Assembly (NCBI RefSeq): GCF_027580225.2
Contig: NC_073337.2
Location: forward strand, 13,303,501-13,367,500
Origin: Misgurnus anguillicaudatus
Taxonomy: Eukaryota; Chordata; Actinopteri; Cypriniformes; Cobitidae
DNA length: 64,000 nucleotides
Direction of reading: 5' to 3'
The notes under the pieces were generated by a model. That model did no database searches. It saw only the letters and a list, made by a program, of their open reading frames with translations, and was not told where the DNA came from. The stretch's first letter is position 1, and every line of letters starts with the position of its first letter. Positions 10,538 through 21,522 of the stretch are shown piece after piece. A program made the position numbers and the translations under genes.

Positions 10538-11584
10538 CTCATTCCCCACCAGTCGTTTTTTTTTTAAAGTTGCCTGCCAGCATTTTTTTTTGTGATTTTC
10601 ACAAAAGTTTCACAAAATGCCTTCCAAACATTTCACCCTTTCTATGTTTTTTCTGTGCTTATAAACTCTTAAAGGAATAGTCTACTCATTTTCAATATTA
10701 AAATATGTTATTACCTTAACTAAGAATTGTTGATACATCCCTCTATCATCTGTGTGCGTGCACGTAAGCGCTGGAGCGCGCTGCGACGCTTCGATAGCAT
10801 TTAGCTTAGCCCCATTCATTCAATGGTACCATTTAGAGATAAAGTTAGAAGTGACCAAACACATCAACGTTTTTCCTATTTAAGACGAGTAGTTATACGA
10901 GCAAGTTTGGTGGTACAAAATAAAATAATGGGAGAGGGAGGGTGTTACTGCGCCGAGTCGAAGTACTCCCATAAGTGCTATTACGCCATACAATATAGTT
11001 CCTCTTTTAAATCCGCTTAGAAAAGCGCTACGTTTTATTTTGTACCACCAAACTTGCTCGTATAACTACTCGTCTTAAATAGGAAAAACGTTGATGTGTT
11101 TGGTCACTTCTAACTTTATCTCTAAATGGTACCATTGAATGAATGGGGCTAAGCTAAATGCTATCGAAGCGTCGCAGCGCGCTCCAGCGCTTACGTGCAC
11201 GCACACAGATGATAGAGGGATGTATCAACAATTCTTAGTTAAGGTAATAACATATTTTAATATTGAAAATGAGTAGACTATTCCTTTAAATATGGATATT
11301 TTTCTTTAAAAAAAAAAATTTTTTAGCAAAAAATTGAAATAATTGAATTTTATGTAAAGGAATTTTGTTAGAGATCAGATTCAGAACAATTATCAAAACA
11401 TACACAGAGTTTAAAATTAGTAAATAACGTTTTGGCTTCAGTTTTTTCATAAATTGGGTAAGTGCGATATCTAGTGGATAATCGCAGCATTGCAGATTAA
11501 AATAAAAATTAATCAGGAACATGTTTTTTAATGCAAATGTTTTCTCTTAATTGACGAGATAGCTCGTCAATGGCGGGGAAAGAG
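10538..11584. mobile_element. TTAA-flanked element (CTCATTCCCC ends) split by a nested foldback MITE
   Basis: TTAA at 10534-10537 precedes CTCATTCCCCACC, and GGCGGGGAAAGAG precedes TTAA at 11585-11588. The right end holds the hairpin TTGACGAG-ATAG-CTCGTCAA (about 11551-11570). A second, uninterrupted copy in the opposite orientation lies at 26007-26468. The foldback element 10673-11284 interrupts this copy. A TTAA duplication is characteristic of piggyBac- and Kolobok-type elements; I cannot decide which. Confidence 0.7.
10673..11284. mobile_element. Long-arm foldback MITE flanked by TTAA
   Basis: A left arm of about 250 bp (to about 10925) is repeated almost perfectly in inverted orientation from about 11033 to the right end, around a 107-bp spacer. 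The termini are AGGAATAGTCTACTC and its complement. TTAA flanks both ends. The arms contain CpG-rich words such as GCGCTGGAGCGCGCTGCGAC. No transposase is present. Because the arms are nearly identical, single-stranded copies would fold into a very stable hairpin. Confidence 0.85.
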
Positions 11585-11672
11585 TTAAAGTCTCAAACCC
11601 AAACAGATATTCTTTCTAAAAGCGAAGACTCATCCATCCCTTCCTAAAAGCCTCATACAAACACGTCCCCAC

Positions 11673-12230
11673 CATAGACTGTAAAAAAGATGGACGTAGT
11701 GTCCGTGACGTCACCCATTTGTTTCTGAAGCTCGTTTTTTAAACTTAAAGTAGGCCGTGCCTGCCGTCGCCATCTTTGCCACGTGTCATCACACATCACT
11801 CGTGGATATCCGAAAATGGGTAAAGAGGTGGGACATGGGTGAAGCTGATGTGGCTGGTTGCTGAAACCACTCCCGCCTAGCTTGACTCTAGAGACAGCAG
11901 TGGCTGTTCACCCCTCACTCAAGTGGCCACACCCTTAATTATGCAGAACTTTAAAGCTTAATATAATTTAAACAGAGTTACAAAGAAAATTCCCCCCCCC
12001 CCCCACAGTTGCCATAAAGGGCAAACTTAGCTATACAGACCAAAAACAATTTTTGTACCAGGCTGTAAACATATTATTTTCTACTGTAATTTTGACTATT
12101 TTAACATGGAGGTCTATGGGAATTGATTCCCATTTGGAGCCTGCCTCTAGCGGCCAGTCGATGAATTGCAGTTTAAGTCACTTACGTATTGGCTTCATCA
12201 GAGAGATCGGAAGGTGCCCCTCGGTCCCCA
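11673..12230. repeat. Dispersed teleost-type repeat of unknown class
   Basis: ATAGACTGTAAAAAAGATGG near 11674 and TTTTAACATGGAGGTCTATG near 12100 belong to sequence I recognise as very common in fish genomes. The stretch ends near a SINE-like GGCTTCATCAGAGAGATCGG. It contains a 13-base C run at 11992-12004. I cannot name the family with confidence. Confidence 0.45.
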
Positions 12231-12387
12231 CATATCTAAGTCATTGTGTGAGACGATTTGCACAACACCGCCCAAATGTAAACGCAAAGAAAGCAAGCAT
12301 AACTTTTATAAACTTTTACTTTTGTTGTCGCCACCACCATGTAGTGAAGGCGCTGTCCTTTGGGAACTGACATTCCAAATACGGTAA

Positions 12388-12794
12388 GGGGTTGTGTACA
12401 CCACAACTTTTAAACGCGGATGAAAACGCCTGGACAACGCCGAATGCCAGCTGTTTTTCAGCTGAGTGCCAGCTTTCTTTAGCTAAGCGCTTTGGTAGCT
12501 CTGATATGTCAGCTGTGAGACGGTTGGTTGCTGTGATACTTGTCCCGCCCCTCCTCCACTGTGATTGGAAGGCCGCGTGAGAACTGACATTGACAAGTGG
12601 AGCTTTTCTTCCAAAGTTGAACATTTCGCAACTCTCGGCGCTCAGCGCTGAGCGCGGAAAAACCGCCGGGCGCCGGTTTTCAGCGCGGAAGAAATCCGCT
12701 AGCTACTGGCTTATTTGAAAAACACTGAGCTTCCATTGGAATAAATTGAAAACATGCACCGGCCGCGGCGTAAAAGCGTTGGTGTGCACACCCC
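12388..12794. mobile_element. MITE with GGGGTTGTGTACACCA ends
   Basis: GGGGTTGTGTACACCA at the left end is mirrored by TGGTGTGCACACCCC at the right end, followed inward by AAGCG and TAAAAC words on both sides. It is flanked by TAA or TTAA, which would suit a PIF/Harbinger-type 3-bp duplication but is ambiguous. The centre is GC-rich and holds GCGCTCAGCGCTGAGCGC, a strong local palindrome. The element interrupts a longer dispersed repeat. Confidence 0.65.
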
Positions 12795-12799
12795 TTAAG

Positions 12800-13043
12800 T
12801 GGCTTAACATTTCCGTCACGTGCTTGAGATATTCGCCAATCACAATGCACTGGATAGCTGGCCAATTAGAGCACACCAAGCTTTTCAAATCAATGAGATT
12901 TGTAAAGTTCATGTTTCAGAAAAGGCGGGGCATAGAGGAGCGGTATGGTATGTGGAAAATAACCTTAAACTACGTATTATAACACATTGCATTACACCAA
13001 ATACACAAAATAATGTTCTTTTTAGCAACGTGATATGATCCCT
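12800..13043 (-). mobile_element. Partial copy of the TTAA element seen at 15437-15984
   Basis: Read on the minus strand from TTAA at 13044-13047, this matches the start of the element at 15437. Shared words include TTTTGTGTATTTGGT, TTTTCCACATACC, GATTTGAAAAGCT and TTGGCCAGCTA. The far end was not found; a MITE sits immediately beyond. Confidence 0.6.
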
Positions 13044-13089
13044 TTAAATTGTTTTTCACTTTTAAAGTCTTGTCCAGACTCATGCTATT

Positions 13090-13246
13090 ACTTTATCATG
13101 TAGATCAGATTGTAGAGCGTTGTGATAGCAGTGCAAAAAGTCATGGGTTTGATCCCCAGGGTACACACATGCTGATAAAATGTATAGCTTAGATGCACTG
13201 TGAGTTGCTTTGCATAGAAGTATCTGCCAAATGCAGTAATGCAAAG
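13090..13246 (+). mobile_element. tRNA-derived SINE with LINE-like tail
   Basis: The head TTGTAGAGCGTTGTGATAGC and the B-box-like GGGTTTGATCCC (13145-13156) derive from a tRNA. The 3' part, GAGTTGCTTTGCATAGAAG followed by TCTGCCAAATGC, is the tail shared by fish SINEs and their partner LINEs. Substitutions in the tail show it is an old copy. Confidence 0.75.
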
Positions 13247-13256
13247 CTGCATCTCC

Positions 13257-14210
13257 CCTTGCCAGTTTTGTGTATCCATCCGTATAAAAAAACAGCACGA
13301 ATTTGGTGTGATTAACAAACCAGTGTGCCCTTACAGTACTTTCCAAAGTTGCATTAAACCAACCAAGCAAATTTTTGAACTGGTCTTGTTATTTTTTATG
13401 TAATATGATTTAGACGGTCGGTGAAGAAACTGTGGGTGGCTGAGGCTGAGATTACTTATCATCTCTTAGTGAACTTGTGGGGAATGAATTAAATGTTGTG
13501 CCAAGCACAAGGGAGAATCTAAAAACAGTTTGAGCTTACTTCTACATAACACTTTTATCCCGTTTGACTGTGCTGAGAATGTATTACCCTGAGCAATCTT
13601 TACTGCAGTTCAAATTACTGCTGTGCGCAATGGAGAGACTGCATCTATTCTGCGCATTCAGTGCGGTGGAACTTAGGAAAAACAGAGAAAAAGAAAACAA
13701 ATGAGCTTGAGAATAAAACAAGAGAGATGGCCGGAGGTCATGAGAATGCAGAAGAACCAATATTACTAAACAAATTAGGATGCAATAACACATCCTGACA
13801 TCCCACATCAGATCCTGGGAGTGATTTCTGTAAGAGGTTATTAGTGAAAAGTACCGACGTAATCAGTAATTCATTTTATGGATAGATTACTTTTGATTTA
13901 CATCAAGAGAAGAGATATTATTTTAAGTCACGACACTAAGAGACTGATATGGACTTGAACCAGGCTTCCTCAAAGTGAATTCATTTACCACACATACCCA
14001 AATGTGAATTCACAAATGTAGAAAACACTTATAATACACGTTTGTTTTAAGAAAATCAGCATTGTCTAACTTATCTGTTCATAATCAACATCTGAATATA
14101 CATTCAATCAGATATTGCAATGTGCTTTATTATAATAAATATTATAAAGCATAAAGTAGTATGGGTTCAGTTTAAATCAAATTTTGTAATCGCTGAAAAT
14201 GTCAGAACTA
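13257..14210. other. No recognised feature
   Basis: Low-complexity and AT-rich sequence without clear termini. A 74-codon minus frame at 13584-13808 has no known motif. Confidence 0.45.
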
Positions 14211-14600
14211 GGGATGTTTCGATCAGGATTTTTGCAGCATTTCTTGTCATCATGATCAGCCGATACCAATGCCCGATACTGATTCTTGTGATGTAAGCAC
14301 TTTGGTAACTGTCACTGTAAACCTTTTTTCAGAAAGTACCACCTTTGTTATATTATTTGCAGTATTTAGGTATGTTTTGTTTTAATAGAGAATCACATAA
14401 ATAAGCTCATAGCACAACAAATATAAATTCTACAAAGAACAATTTAAAAGAAAGGGTGCACCGATAAATACCAATATACACTTATAATACTTAGCCGATA
14501 ACTATTCTGAATCTCCCAGCCGATATTATTCACAGCTATTTTATGTACTACGGCTTTTGATCAGTAAGTCCTTATCGATCTGAAATTACTGTTAGTATGA
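14211..14600. mobile_element. Fragments of hAT-like elements
   Basis: CTAGGGATGTTTCGATC near 14212 and AAGGGTGCACCGATAAAT near 14452 resemble the termini of fish hAT elements, with CCGATAC-type subterminal words following. No right termini were found, so both are truncated. Confidence 0.4.
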
Positions 14601-14876
14601 ATCGTTTATAACATGCATTTGAAAAAGCAACAGTCGTCAAACATAATCATTAAACATATTCTTTATTATCATGAGCTGCGTGTCATAGCTGGTTCTTCGT
14701 CTACAGCGCATAATGAGTTTTTGCACGAGAGCGCCCTCTGGCTTTTGGATGTAGTGGCATTTCACCGTAATTCATTGAGAAGCATAGCAAGTATCATCGG
14801 GCGTTATATCGGTGTACTCCTTTTTAAAAGTAATGAAAATACAACACTTCCCTGTATGAATAAATATACACTGATT

Positions 14877-15375
14877 CAACCCAGTCTCACCCCATGTCGT
14901 CAATATTTGACGACACTTGACCATTCGTCAATATGTGACGCGGAGGGTATACCTTTCGCGTCATTTTTTGACGAACTGGGGACTTCAATACTATTACGTC
15001 CGTTGTATTCTCTTCTCCTATTTTCTTACCATTTTCGCGTCGGTTTAGGGTTAGATTTACATAATGACATCCCTACCCAAACCTAACTCTAACCCCAACG
15101 CCAGGTGACAACTGTTTCTAACCCCAACGCCAGGTGACAACTGTTTAATTTCGCGTCCACTGTTTAATTTCGCGTACACTGTTTAATTTTGCGTAATCTA
15201 ACCCTAAACCGACGCGAAAATGGTAAGAAAATAGGAGAAGAGAATGCAACGGACGTAATAGTATTGAAGTCCCCAGTTCGTCAAAAAATGACGCGAAAGG
15301 TATACCCTCCGCGTCACATATTGACGAATGGTCAAGTGTGGTCAAATATTGACGACATGGGGTGAGACTGTGTTA
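14877..15375. mobile_element. Foldback element, 7-bp duplication family, copy A
   Basis: The left end CAACCCAGTCTCACC and the right end GGTGAGACTGTGTTA are inverted repeats that extend into arms of about 180-200 bp. The arms contain GTCAATATTTGACGACA and TTTAGGGTTAGATTTACATA. The copy is flanked by ACTGATT at 14870-14876 and 15376-15382, a 7-bp direct repeat. The centre holds two direct copies of AACCCCAACGCCAGGTGACA and three of CTGTTTAATTTYGCG. There is no coding capacity. Confidence 0.85.
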
Positions 15376-15436
15376 ACTGATTCTTATAAAGTACTACAGT
15401 TCTTCAGTCAAGATCAGAGAATGATTTTCTCTTTAA

Positions 15437-15984
15437 AGTGCACCTATTACATTGCTAAAAACCAACAGTATTTTGTGTATTTGGTACTATAGAATGTGTC
15501 AACGTGGTTTATGGTTAAAAACACATTCTTTTCCACATACCGTAAATTTTTGTAGCTTCAGATTTCACTCTCTTCCTGAAATGCATGGATTTGAAAAGCT
15601 CTGTGTCCCTGATTGGCCAGCTAATCGGTACGTTGTGATTGGTCTGAATTCCTTTGACGTCAGCCAGAAATGTGACACTCCTTACCATGTTTGAAAGATT
15701 ACCGCACAATGCAATGCTAACAGGAGTTAACTTACAGGTAGAGTCTGAAGCGGGAGGAATTATGATAATGTCGGTCTTTACTACATCACCAATCCCGGGA
15801 TGTAAACTGTTGCCTACAATTCGTGTGTTTGTTGTAGTCTAAGAAAAGAGATTTACGTTGAAGACGATAACTGGCGTCATCTTTTATTTTGGGGTATGTA
15901 ACTTTTGCATATCGTTAACATGTACTAATACAGAATTACACACAAAAGGAAATGTAAAACCGTGAATCGGACAATAAGTGCTCT
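15437..15984. mobile_element. TTAA-flanked element, reference copy
   Basis: TTAA at 15433-15436 is followed by AGTGCACCTATTACATTG. The right end CGGACAATAAGTGCTCT is followed by TTAA at 15985-15988. The ends are imperfect inverted repeats. Related partial copies lie at 12800-13043 (inverted), 29330-29434 and 32740-32965. No transposase frame is visible. Confidence 0.7.
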
Positions 15985-15988
15985 TTAA

Positions 15989-16950
15989 TATTATTGACAG
16001 ATGTATTATGTTACTATAACTTTAAAATGCGAAAGAGATCTTTGTTCTGTACTCGTGCTGAATGACAGGCTATGCCTGTGTGTGTGCATTGGGTGTGCAC
16101 GGACAAAAGCAACTGAAAGTAATATGTAACTTATTTACTGTTAAAACTTTAAAAAGCATCCAAATGATACATTTTTGGCATGAAGATACAATGTCAGCAA
16201 TAGAGATATATACTTACAGTTAAGTGTAAGTACGATCTTAGTCTCTGTAAGTACAGTGTAAACACTAACGGGCCATGCTAACCTGCCAAACCTTGATCCC
16301 TTAAACACAATACTGTATTTGTCAACAAAATGCTGACATCTCATGCGGTTCATGTCTAATCCAAAAATTTTCAGAAGCTTGCTCAGGGGTGTTTGACCAG
16401 GTTTGGAAAAGATCACTATAGGTGAGTTAGGGTTGAAAATAAACTCTGCAGGACTGCAGCATTCAAGGACTGACGATAAACAAAAATAGACGTGCTTTTG
16501 CGTTTGTCATCATACCAAAATGAGATGGCAGCTTTTTGTCTCTTAAGGCATTTTTAGATTCAATAGTATGCAAATGTAGAACCACTGATCAAATTTCATT
16601 GGTTTATGATAATAGCATAGAGTTATGTGTGTAAAAGAGAATAAAAAAGAACCATAATTAATTGCATTGGAAGGTCATCTCAGGGGTATATGGATGGGGG
16701 TCGAGCCCTTGACCTGACTGATGGCACATGATGCATGTAGGTGCTGAGCTGCATCGATAATGAGCACACAGAAGTGTGGAGATCAGCACTATGGTAATGG
16801 ATGACACAGCAAGCTGCCAGGACCAAAGGAAGGAAAACTAAAAGACTGCAGAGAAGATAAATAACGCCCCATCATCAAAGCAAGATCGGGGTGCTGTTAT
16901 TTACATACCTGTGACATTTCACAGACGTACAATAACAGTTATTTATGTTT
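15989..16950. other. No recognised feature; possible conserved noncoding DNA near 16690-16920
   Basis: No repeat termini were identified. The part 16690-16920 has balanced composition and no repeat character, unlike most of the window, so it may be single-copy sequence. Confidence 0.35.
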
Positions 16951-16951
16951 A

Positions 16952-16978
16952 ACACACACACACACACACACACACACA
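16952..16978. repeat. (CA)n microsatellite
   Basis: A pure AC run. A second, interrupted ACAC stretch lies at 17122-17142. Between them AATGTCCCCACTTGGTCAAA and GGGAACATTTGGTG resemble a CA-associated repeat common in fishes. Confidence 0.85.
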
Positions 16979-17619
16979 TTCTGGTTTCCATGTTCTGTTT
17001 TCCCTCTTCACATCATTCTGTTTGATTTATAAGCTTGTTGGGGAACTCAAAATGTCCCCACTTGGTCAAACATTTACTGGTGTTCCTATCTGTGGGAACA
17101 TTTGGTGTGATGATTGCCAGGTACACACACACCCACACACAAATTACTGTATAATAACAGGTCAGAATGCTTTGTTAAGTTTTTTAAGGCAGTGAATACT
17201 AAATTCTGAGCTTTACTTTCCTTTACTAGCTATTTTTAAAAATTTATTATGCAAAGATGCTACTAAGTCTTGCTTCGTGTTGCTAGCAACCTGTTTATTT
17301 TTTCTTATGCAATGGAATCTGGACTGTGAATAGTTAAACTAGTCAAGGAGACAAATAGAATAATTAAAGCTGACTGACATAAGACATCTGACTCTTTGGT
17401 GAGTCTTGGCACAGTGCAAGTTGATTCGAGCAAGAGCAGGTGCAGTCCTGGATACAGAAGGATGTACTGGATAACAGGAGGTCTGATAAAAAAGTGTTTC
17501 TGGATAGTGAACGTCTCAGTCACGTATGTAACCCTCGTTCCCTGAAGGAAGGGAACAGAGACGTCACGTCGTGACGGACGAACCGGGAACCGCTCTGCGG
17601 TGACCTATCTACTTCGAGA

Positions 17620-17725
17620 AACTATAAAAACGCCAATGAACTTGGCATGCAGGTATTTGCATAATGCCGGCACCGCCTCGCCAGGTGCGTATATAAGCCG
17701 CAAGTGCACAATACCAAATTAGCTA
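17620..17725 (+). repeat. DIRS inverted terminal repeat, left
   Basis: It contains AACGCCAATGAACTTGGCAT, TTTGCATAATGCCGGC and GCGTATATAAGCCGCA. Its inverted partner is at 21523-21632. The words ATTTGCAT and TATATAAG resemble octamer and TATA boxes, so the repeat may hold the promoter. Confidence 0.85.
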
Positions 17726-17810
17726 TATTATTGCTGAGAAAGCCGAGCAGCAGTGCCTGGCCTGAAAAACAGCAATGGGACAGCAAACTGTGGCGACGGG
17801 ACGTGACGTT

Positions 17811-17878
17811 TCCGTTCCCTTCCTTCAGGGAACGAGGGTTACATAACCGAGACATTCCCTTTCAGTCGGTCACTACGA
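17811..17878 (+). repeat. DIRS internal complementary region
   Basis: TCCCTTCCTTCAGGGAACGA followed by GGGTTACATA is the complement of the left extremity at 17525-17558. CATTCCCTTTCAGTCGGTCA is the complement of the right extremity at 21632-21653. The two halves are joined around 17847-17856, as at a circle junction. Confidence 0.8.
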
Positions 17879-18478
17879 CGTCACGTCGTGACAGACGAAT
17901 TGGGAATCCCTACCAAAACACCACTGCAGCTGAACCCTTCCAGTGCCTGCAGAAGCCCTCCCCCCGCCACATGGGGGGCGGAACCTGAGGCGAAGTGCAG
18001 AAGGCCGGTCACTACCTGTTCCATAACCCACGATTGTGAACCAGCGAACTGGGGAAGCGACCTCAACTGGGCGGAGCTAGGAACACTGCGGAAGCCATCC
18101 CCTAAGAAGGTTGACTGGATGACATAAAAATTATGAAGCAACTGACGGGTTGCTCATATAGAAGTCTCTGAACAGTACATGGTATGCAGAGAGAGCAGAG
18201 CAGGCTCTGCTAAGGGAAAACGTGGAGGATTAAAACCCCACGGACTATACACACAAATGAACCCCACGTAGGGGACAAATGTGGGCGCCTAGCATACACA
18301 GGTTTACAGAGAATACATCAGTGATATGCTGACAGCGGATGCTCCGCAACATCGGCTATCAGTGCGATGGAGGAGAGCAAAAACAGTTTTAGTGACGTTT
18401 TTGCCTCAACGGCCTTCCATAATGGTGCAAATATGAAGCACCAAAATAGAGGCTCCAAGCCGACACACGAGCCGACCC

Positions 18479-18943
18479 TCAGTGTTCTTTACTGGTTAAA
18501 GGAAAGAACCCAAGTGGATACCGGCTCAACCGAACACTATAGAATCTCGTGAACGTATTAGGTGTCGCCCAGCCTGCAGCTTTACAAATGAACTGGAGGC
18601 ACGAATCATCGACCGAAAATGCATGAACATCCCCTATCCTCTTAACACAAGCCAAAGCAAGGAGAGTTAGAGTCTTCATAGTAAGAAATGTAACACTCAC
18701 ACTATGCAGAGGCTCAAATGGGGCTTCCTGGAGTGATTTCAGCACCAAGGACAGGTCCCAAGGAGGAATAGAGGGAGGACGCGAAGGATTAAGCCTTTGA
18801 GCGCCTCTGTAAAATCTAATGACCAGGTCGTGCTGACCCACTGTCCTACCGTTTACGGGTGAATGGTGAGCTGATATCGCAGCGATATCGACCTTAATAG
18901 TGGATGGTGACAGCCTATTCTCCAAACGACGCTGGAGATACAA
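18479..18943 (-). pseudogene. DIRS tyrosine recombinase, catalytic part, internally deleted
   Basis: This frame encodes the catalytic region of the tyrosine recombinase that integrates DIRS circles into chromosomes. The first catalytic Arg is in LLALACVKRIGDVHAFSVD (residues about 94-112). The Tyr is in ATPNTFTRFYSV (about 126-137), the nucleophile box typical of DIRS recombinases. The two motifs are separated by only about 25 residues, so the central part with the His-X-X-Arg box is missing through an internal deletion. The N-terminal DNA-binding segment lies in another frame upstream (18853-19050). The product would be inactive. Family assignment is firm. Confidence 0.85.
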
Positions 18944-19075
18944 ACAACACTAATCTGGCATTCTCGGGGGTTCTCACGTTGGGAAGAACACCAGTCGACA
19001 AACAGGTTCCATTTAAGCGCGTAAGCCTGTCTCGTAGACGGCGCTCGCGCTGCAGCAACAGTGTTAGATACCTCT
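18853..19075 (-). pseudogene. DIRS tyrosine recombinase, N-terminal DNA-binding segment
   Basis: In this frame, TVAAARAPSTRQAYALKWNL followed by FVDWC resembles the SAM-like core-binding domain that precedes the catalytic part of tyrosine recombinases. It overlaps the catalytic fragment in a different phase, so a frameshift near 18930-18950 breaks the protein. The upstream part of the same frame (19075-19383) shows no further homology that I can see. Confidence 0.65.
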
Positions 19076-19327
19076 TGCGGTAAATCACTCAAAACCTCCG
19101 TGCCCCGTCCAGAAACCACACATGGAGGTTCCAGAGGTCGGGGTGCGGGTGCCATAATGTGCCCCCTTGTTGAGAAAGAAGGTCCTTCCTCAGGGGAATC
19201 TTCCAAGGAGGGGCTGTCGCGAGGAAAGAGAGTTCTGGAAACCAACTCCTGGTTGTCCAATATGGTGCAACTAAAAGCATGCTCTCCTCGTCCTCCCGGA
19301 TCTTGCACAGGGTTTGCGCAATGAGGC

Positions 19328-19693
19328 TCACCGGGGGAACCCGTATTTGCGCATGTTTCGTGGCCAGCTGTGTGACAATGCATCCACGCCGAGCGAGTCG
19401 TCGGCTAGTGAATAGAACAGGCGACAATGGGCCGTCTCTGGGGAAACAAACAGATCTATCTGCGCTTTGCCGAAACGTCTCCAAATCTGCTGAACCGCTA
19501 TGGGGTGGAGTCGCCATTCGCCGGGGCGCGCAGCTCGAGAGAGCGCATCCGCCTCTATATTGAGCGTGCCTGGAATGTAAATGGCACGAAGAGACCTCAA
19601 GTTCTTTTGACTCCAGGTGAGGAGGTGACGGGCGAGATGCGAGAGGTGACGCGAGCGTAATCCGCCTTGGCGATTGATGTACGCAACGGTCAC
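19328..19693 (-). pseudogene. DIRS RNase H-like fragment (C-terminal part)
   Basis: The frame starts within the conserved VAYINRQGGLRSR block and runs through YIPGTLNIEADALSR (residues about 39-53), which holds the last conserved Asp of the RNase H domain. The continuation IDLFVSPETAHCRLFYSLAD matches the linker after RNase H in DIRS polyproteins. RNase H degrades the RNA strand during reverse transcription. The frame shifts upstream into 19730-20002 and downstream into the phase of 19089-19772, so the protein is broken at both ends. Confidence 0.85.
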
Positions 19694-19729
19694 AGTATTG
19701 TCTGTGCGAACTAATTCGTCTTTGCCCAG

Positions 19730-20002
19730 TTACTCGTTGCTGAAACTGACGAGCGCAAGATATACAGCCCACATTTCTCTGCAGTTAATGTGCCAATGAA
19801 GCTGGGGTGTCGTCCAGACCCCATAAGCCACAAGCCCGTCGTACGTGGCCACCCACCCCGTGTCCGAGGCATCTGTGCATACTATTGCATGCCTGGAGAC
19901 CTGTCTCAGAGGCACACCGGCTCTGAGAAACGCACGGTTCGACCACAGGGCGAAAGTGCGACGACACACAGGCGTAATGATAACACGGTGAATGCCGCAC
20001 AT
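19730..20002 (-). pseudogene. DIRS RNase H-like fragment (N-terminal part)
   Basis: The motif VCTDASDTGWVATYDG (residues about 41-56) carries the first catalytic Asp, and HINCREMWAVYLAL (about 71-84) carries the conserved Glu of RNase H. The preceding FLRAGVPLRQVSRHAIV is the connection from reverse transcriptase. The frame ends at a stop just after SFSNE and resumes in another phase at 19693. This is one half of the same damaged domain. Confidence 0.85.
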
Positions 20003-20708
20003 TATGCCCCAGGACCTTCTGAAATTGTTTCAGCGGGACCACGCTCTTGCTCTTGAATGTATTCAGGCAAGTCAGTATCGACTGACTACACGCGCTTCTG
20101 TTAGACGAGCTGTCAAATCGACCGAGTCCAGTTCCATCCCAGAGATGGCGTTCCTGGACTACCAGGGTAGACATCGCACGACCGACGGCACGTGCGGTGA
20201 CCTTGGTCGCACGAAGCGCCAGATCAGTAGCCACACGGAGCTCGAAAAACTCCGCCGAATCGTGACCTCCCGTGTGCAGGTCCCTCAGAGCCTTAGCCTG
20301 GTGAACCTGCAGCAATGCCAGGGCATACAGGGCTGAAGCTGCCTCCCCACAGGCTTTGTAAGCAGAACCGGTTAGCGCGGAAGACTGCTTACAGGCCCGT
20401 GAGGGGAGAGTAGGCTGGTCCCGCCAGGAGGAAGCGACACCGGCCGGACACAACTGCATCGCGACCGGCCACTCCACTGACGGGATACCAGTATACCCCC
20501 TGGCATCTCCACCCTCGAGAGAAGTGAGGGGTGAAGGCTGATACGGCCGGTTCCGGACGGAAAACGGGGTTTTCCACGACCGCGTCAGCTCTTCATGCAC
20601 CTCAGGGAAGATGGGCACCGGGGGCAAGGACTGAGAAGCCCTGGCACCCCCGAAGTACCAATCATCGAGCCGGGACGGTTCGGGTGGGGGAGGTTTAGTC
20701 CACTCCAA
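19985..20708 (-). pseudogene. DIRS gag C-terminal part fused to the last piece of reverse transcriptase
   Basis: The first 190 codons contain FPEVHEELTRSWKTPFSVRN, ALLQVHQAKALRDLH and LALRATKVTARAVGRAMSTL, blocks typical of DIRS Gag. At about residue 190 (near 20138) the frame jumps to SILTCLNTFKSKSVVPLKQF and QKVLG, which belongs to the far C-terminal reverse transcriptase thumb/connection. The region in between, including the polymerase core with its YxDD motif, is missing. The simplest reading is one large internal deletion joining gag to the end of RT. Codons beyond about 19990 are out of phase and meaningless. Nonfunctional. Confidence 0.8.
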
Positions 20709-21255
20709 GCCGACCGCCGCCGCCGCCCGAGCATGGCTGCCATATCGGGATCGAATGCAGGTCCCGAAACCCTACCCGAAGGAGGGAGCGGGTCTGGATC
20801 GACGTCCGAGGCTGACAACCGACGTCCGAGGCTGACGACGTTACGGTGGACATCGTCTCCGGTGGAGGCTCGACAGAGCGCAAGGACACCGTAGAACACG
20901 GGCCGCTCGTCTCCATTGGTACCTCCGCTGGCAACGGATCAGGGCGCTGGGAGTCACTGGACGAACCAGCGGACCGACCCAGCACTGTTATACGGAAATC
21001 ATCCTTCGCAAGCCTAGTAACTGCGCCCTTAGCAGCACTAGGCTTGGAGGGCGGGGGCCGTTGCCGGAGGAACGACACCCATCTCCGCAAATCCGCCATA
21101 GACATGCCCTCACAGACGGAGCATGAACTATCACGAAACGCAGCCTCAGCGTGCTGGAGCCCCAGACACGAAAGACAACGCTCGTGGCCATCGCGATGAA
21201 CACACCGCATCCAGCAACGGAGCACGGACGGAATTCCATCTTTAAAAAGACACAA
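20695..21255 (-). pseudogene. DIRS gag N-terminal part
   Basis: The motif RCLSCLGLQHAEAA (residues about 26-39) followed by CSVCEGMSMADLRRWVSFLR resembles the Cys-rich N-terminus of DIRS Gag, which packages the element RNA. The frame opens at a TTG codon; no in-frame ATG supports this start, so the true N-terminus is unknown. It ends in poly-Gly (GGGGGRLGVD), where a frameshift leads to the next gag fragment at 20708. No nearby host gene explains it. Confidence 0.75.
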
Positions 21256-21522
21256 AGCTCAAACGTGCTGCTCTTTTAGGGAAATCATTCTTTGTGCAAG
21301 CTGGTGAAACACACAGGGAGAGGCAACGCACTCACCCGAACTCAAATCCTAAATTAAGAGATAGAGAGAAAGGGTGGAGAAAAAACACTCCGAGCCTCAG
21401 CTGAGGTGTCTTGGTCCAACCAACTTTGGCAAGCTGAGATCTTTTTTCCCCTTAAGCACAGGATCCACAAAGTTCAGTTTAGCTTCTCGTGAGCAGATAT
21501 CTGCCGGCTTCGAAGCAATAAA

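Noticed and set aside
14877..15375. TTAGGGTTAG considered as an interstitial telomere
   Set aside because: Fewer than two telomeric units occur, always in the same foldback-family context, so it is part of the transposon core.
19061..19660. Plus-strand frames inside the DIRS element
   Set aside because: They are antisense shadows of the recombinase and RNase H fragments, which have recognisable motifs on the minus strand.
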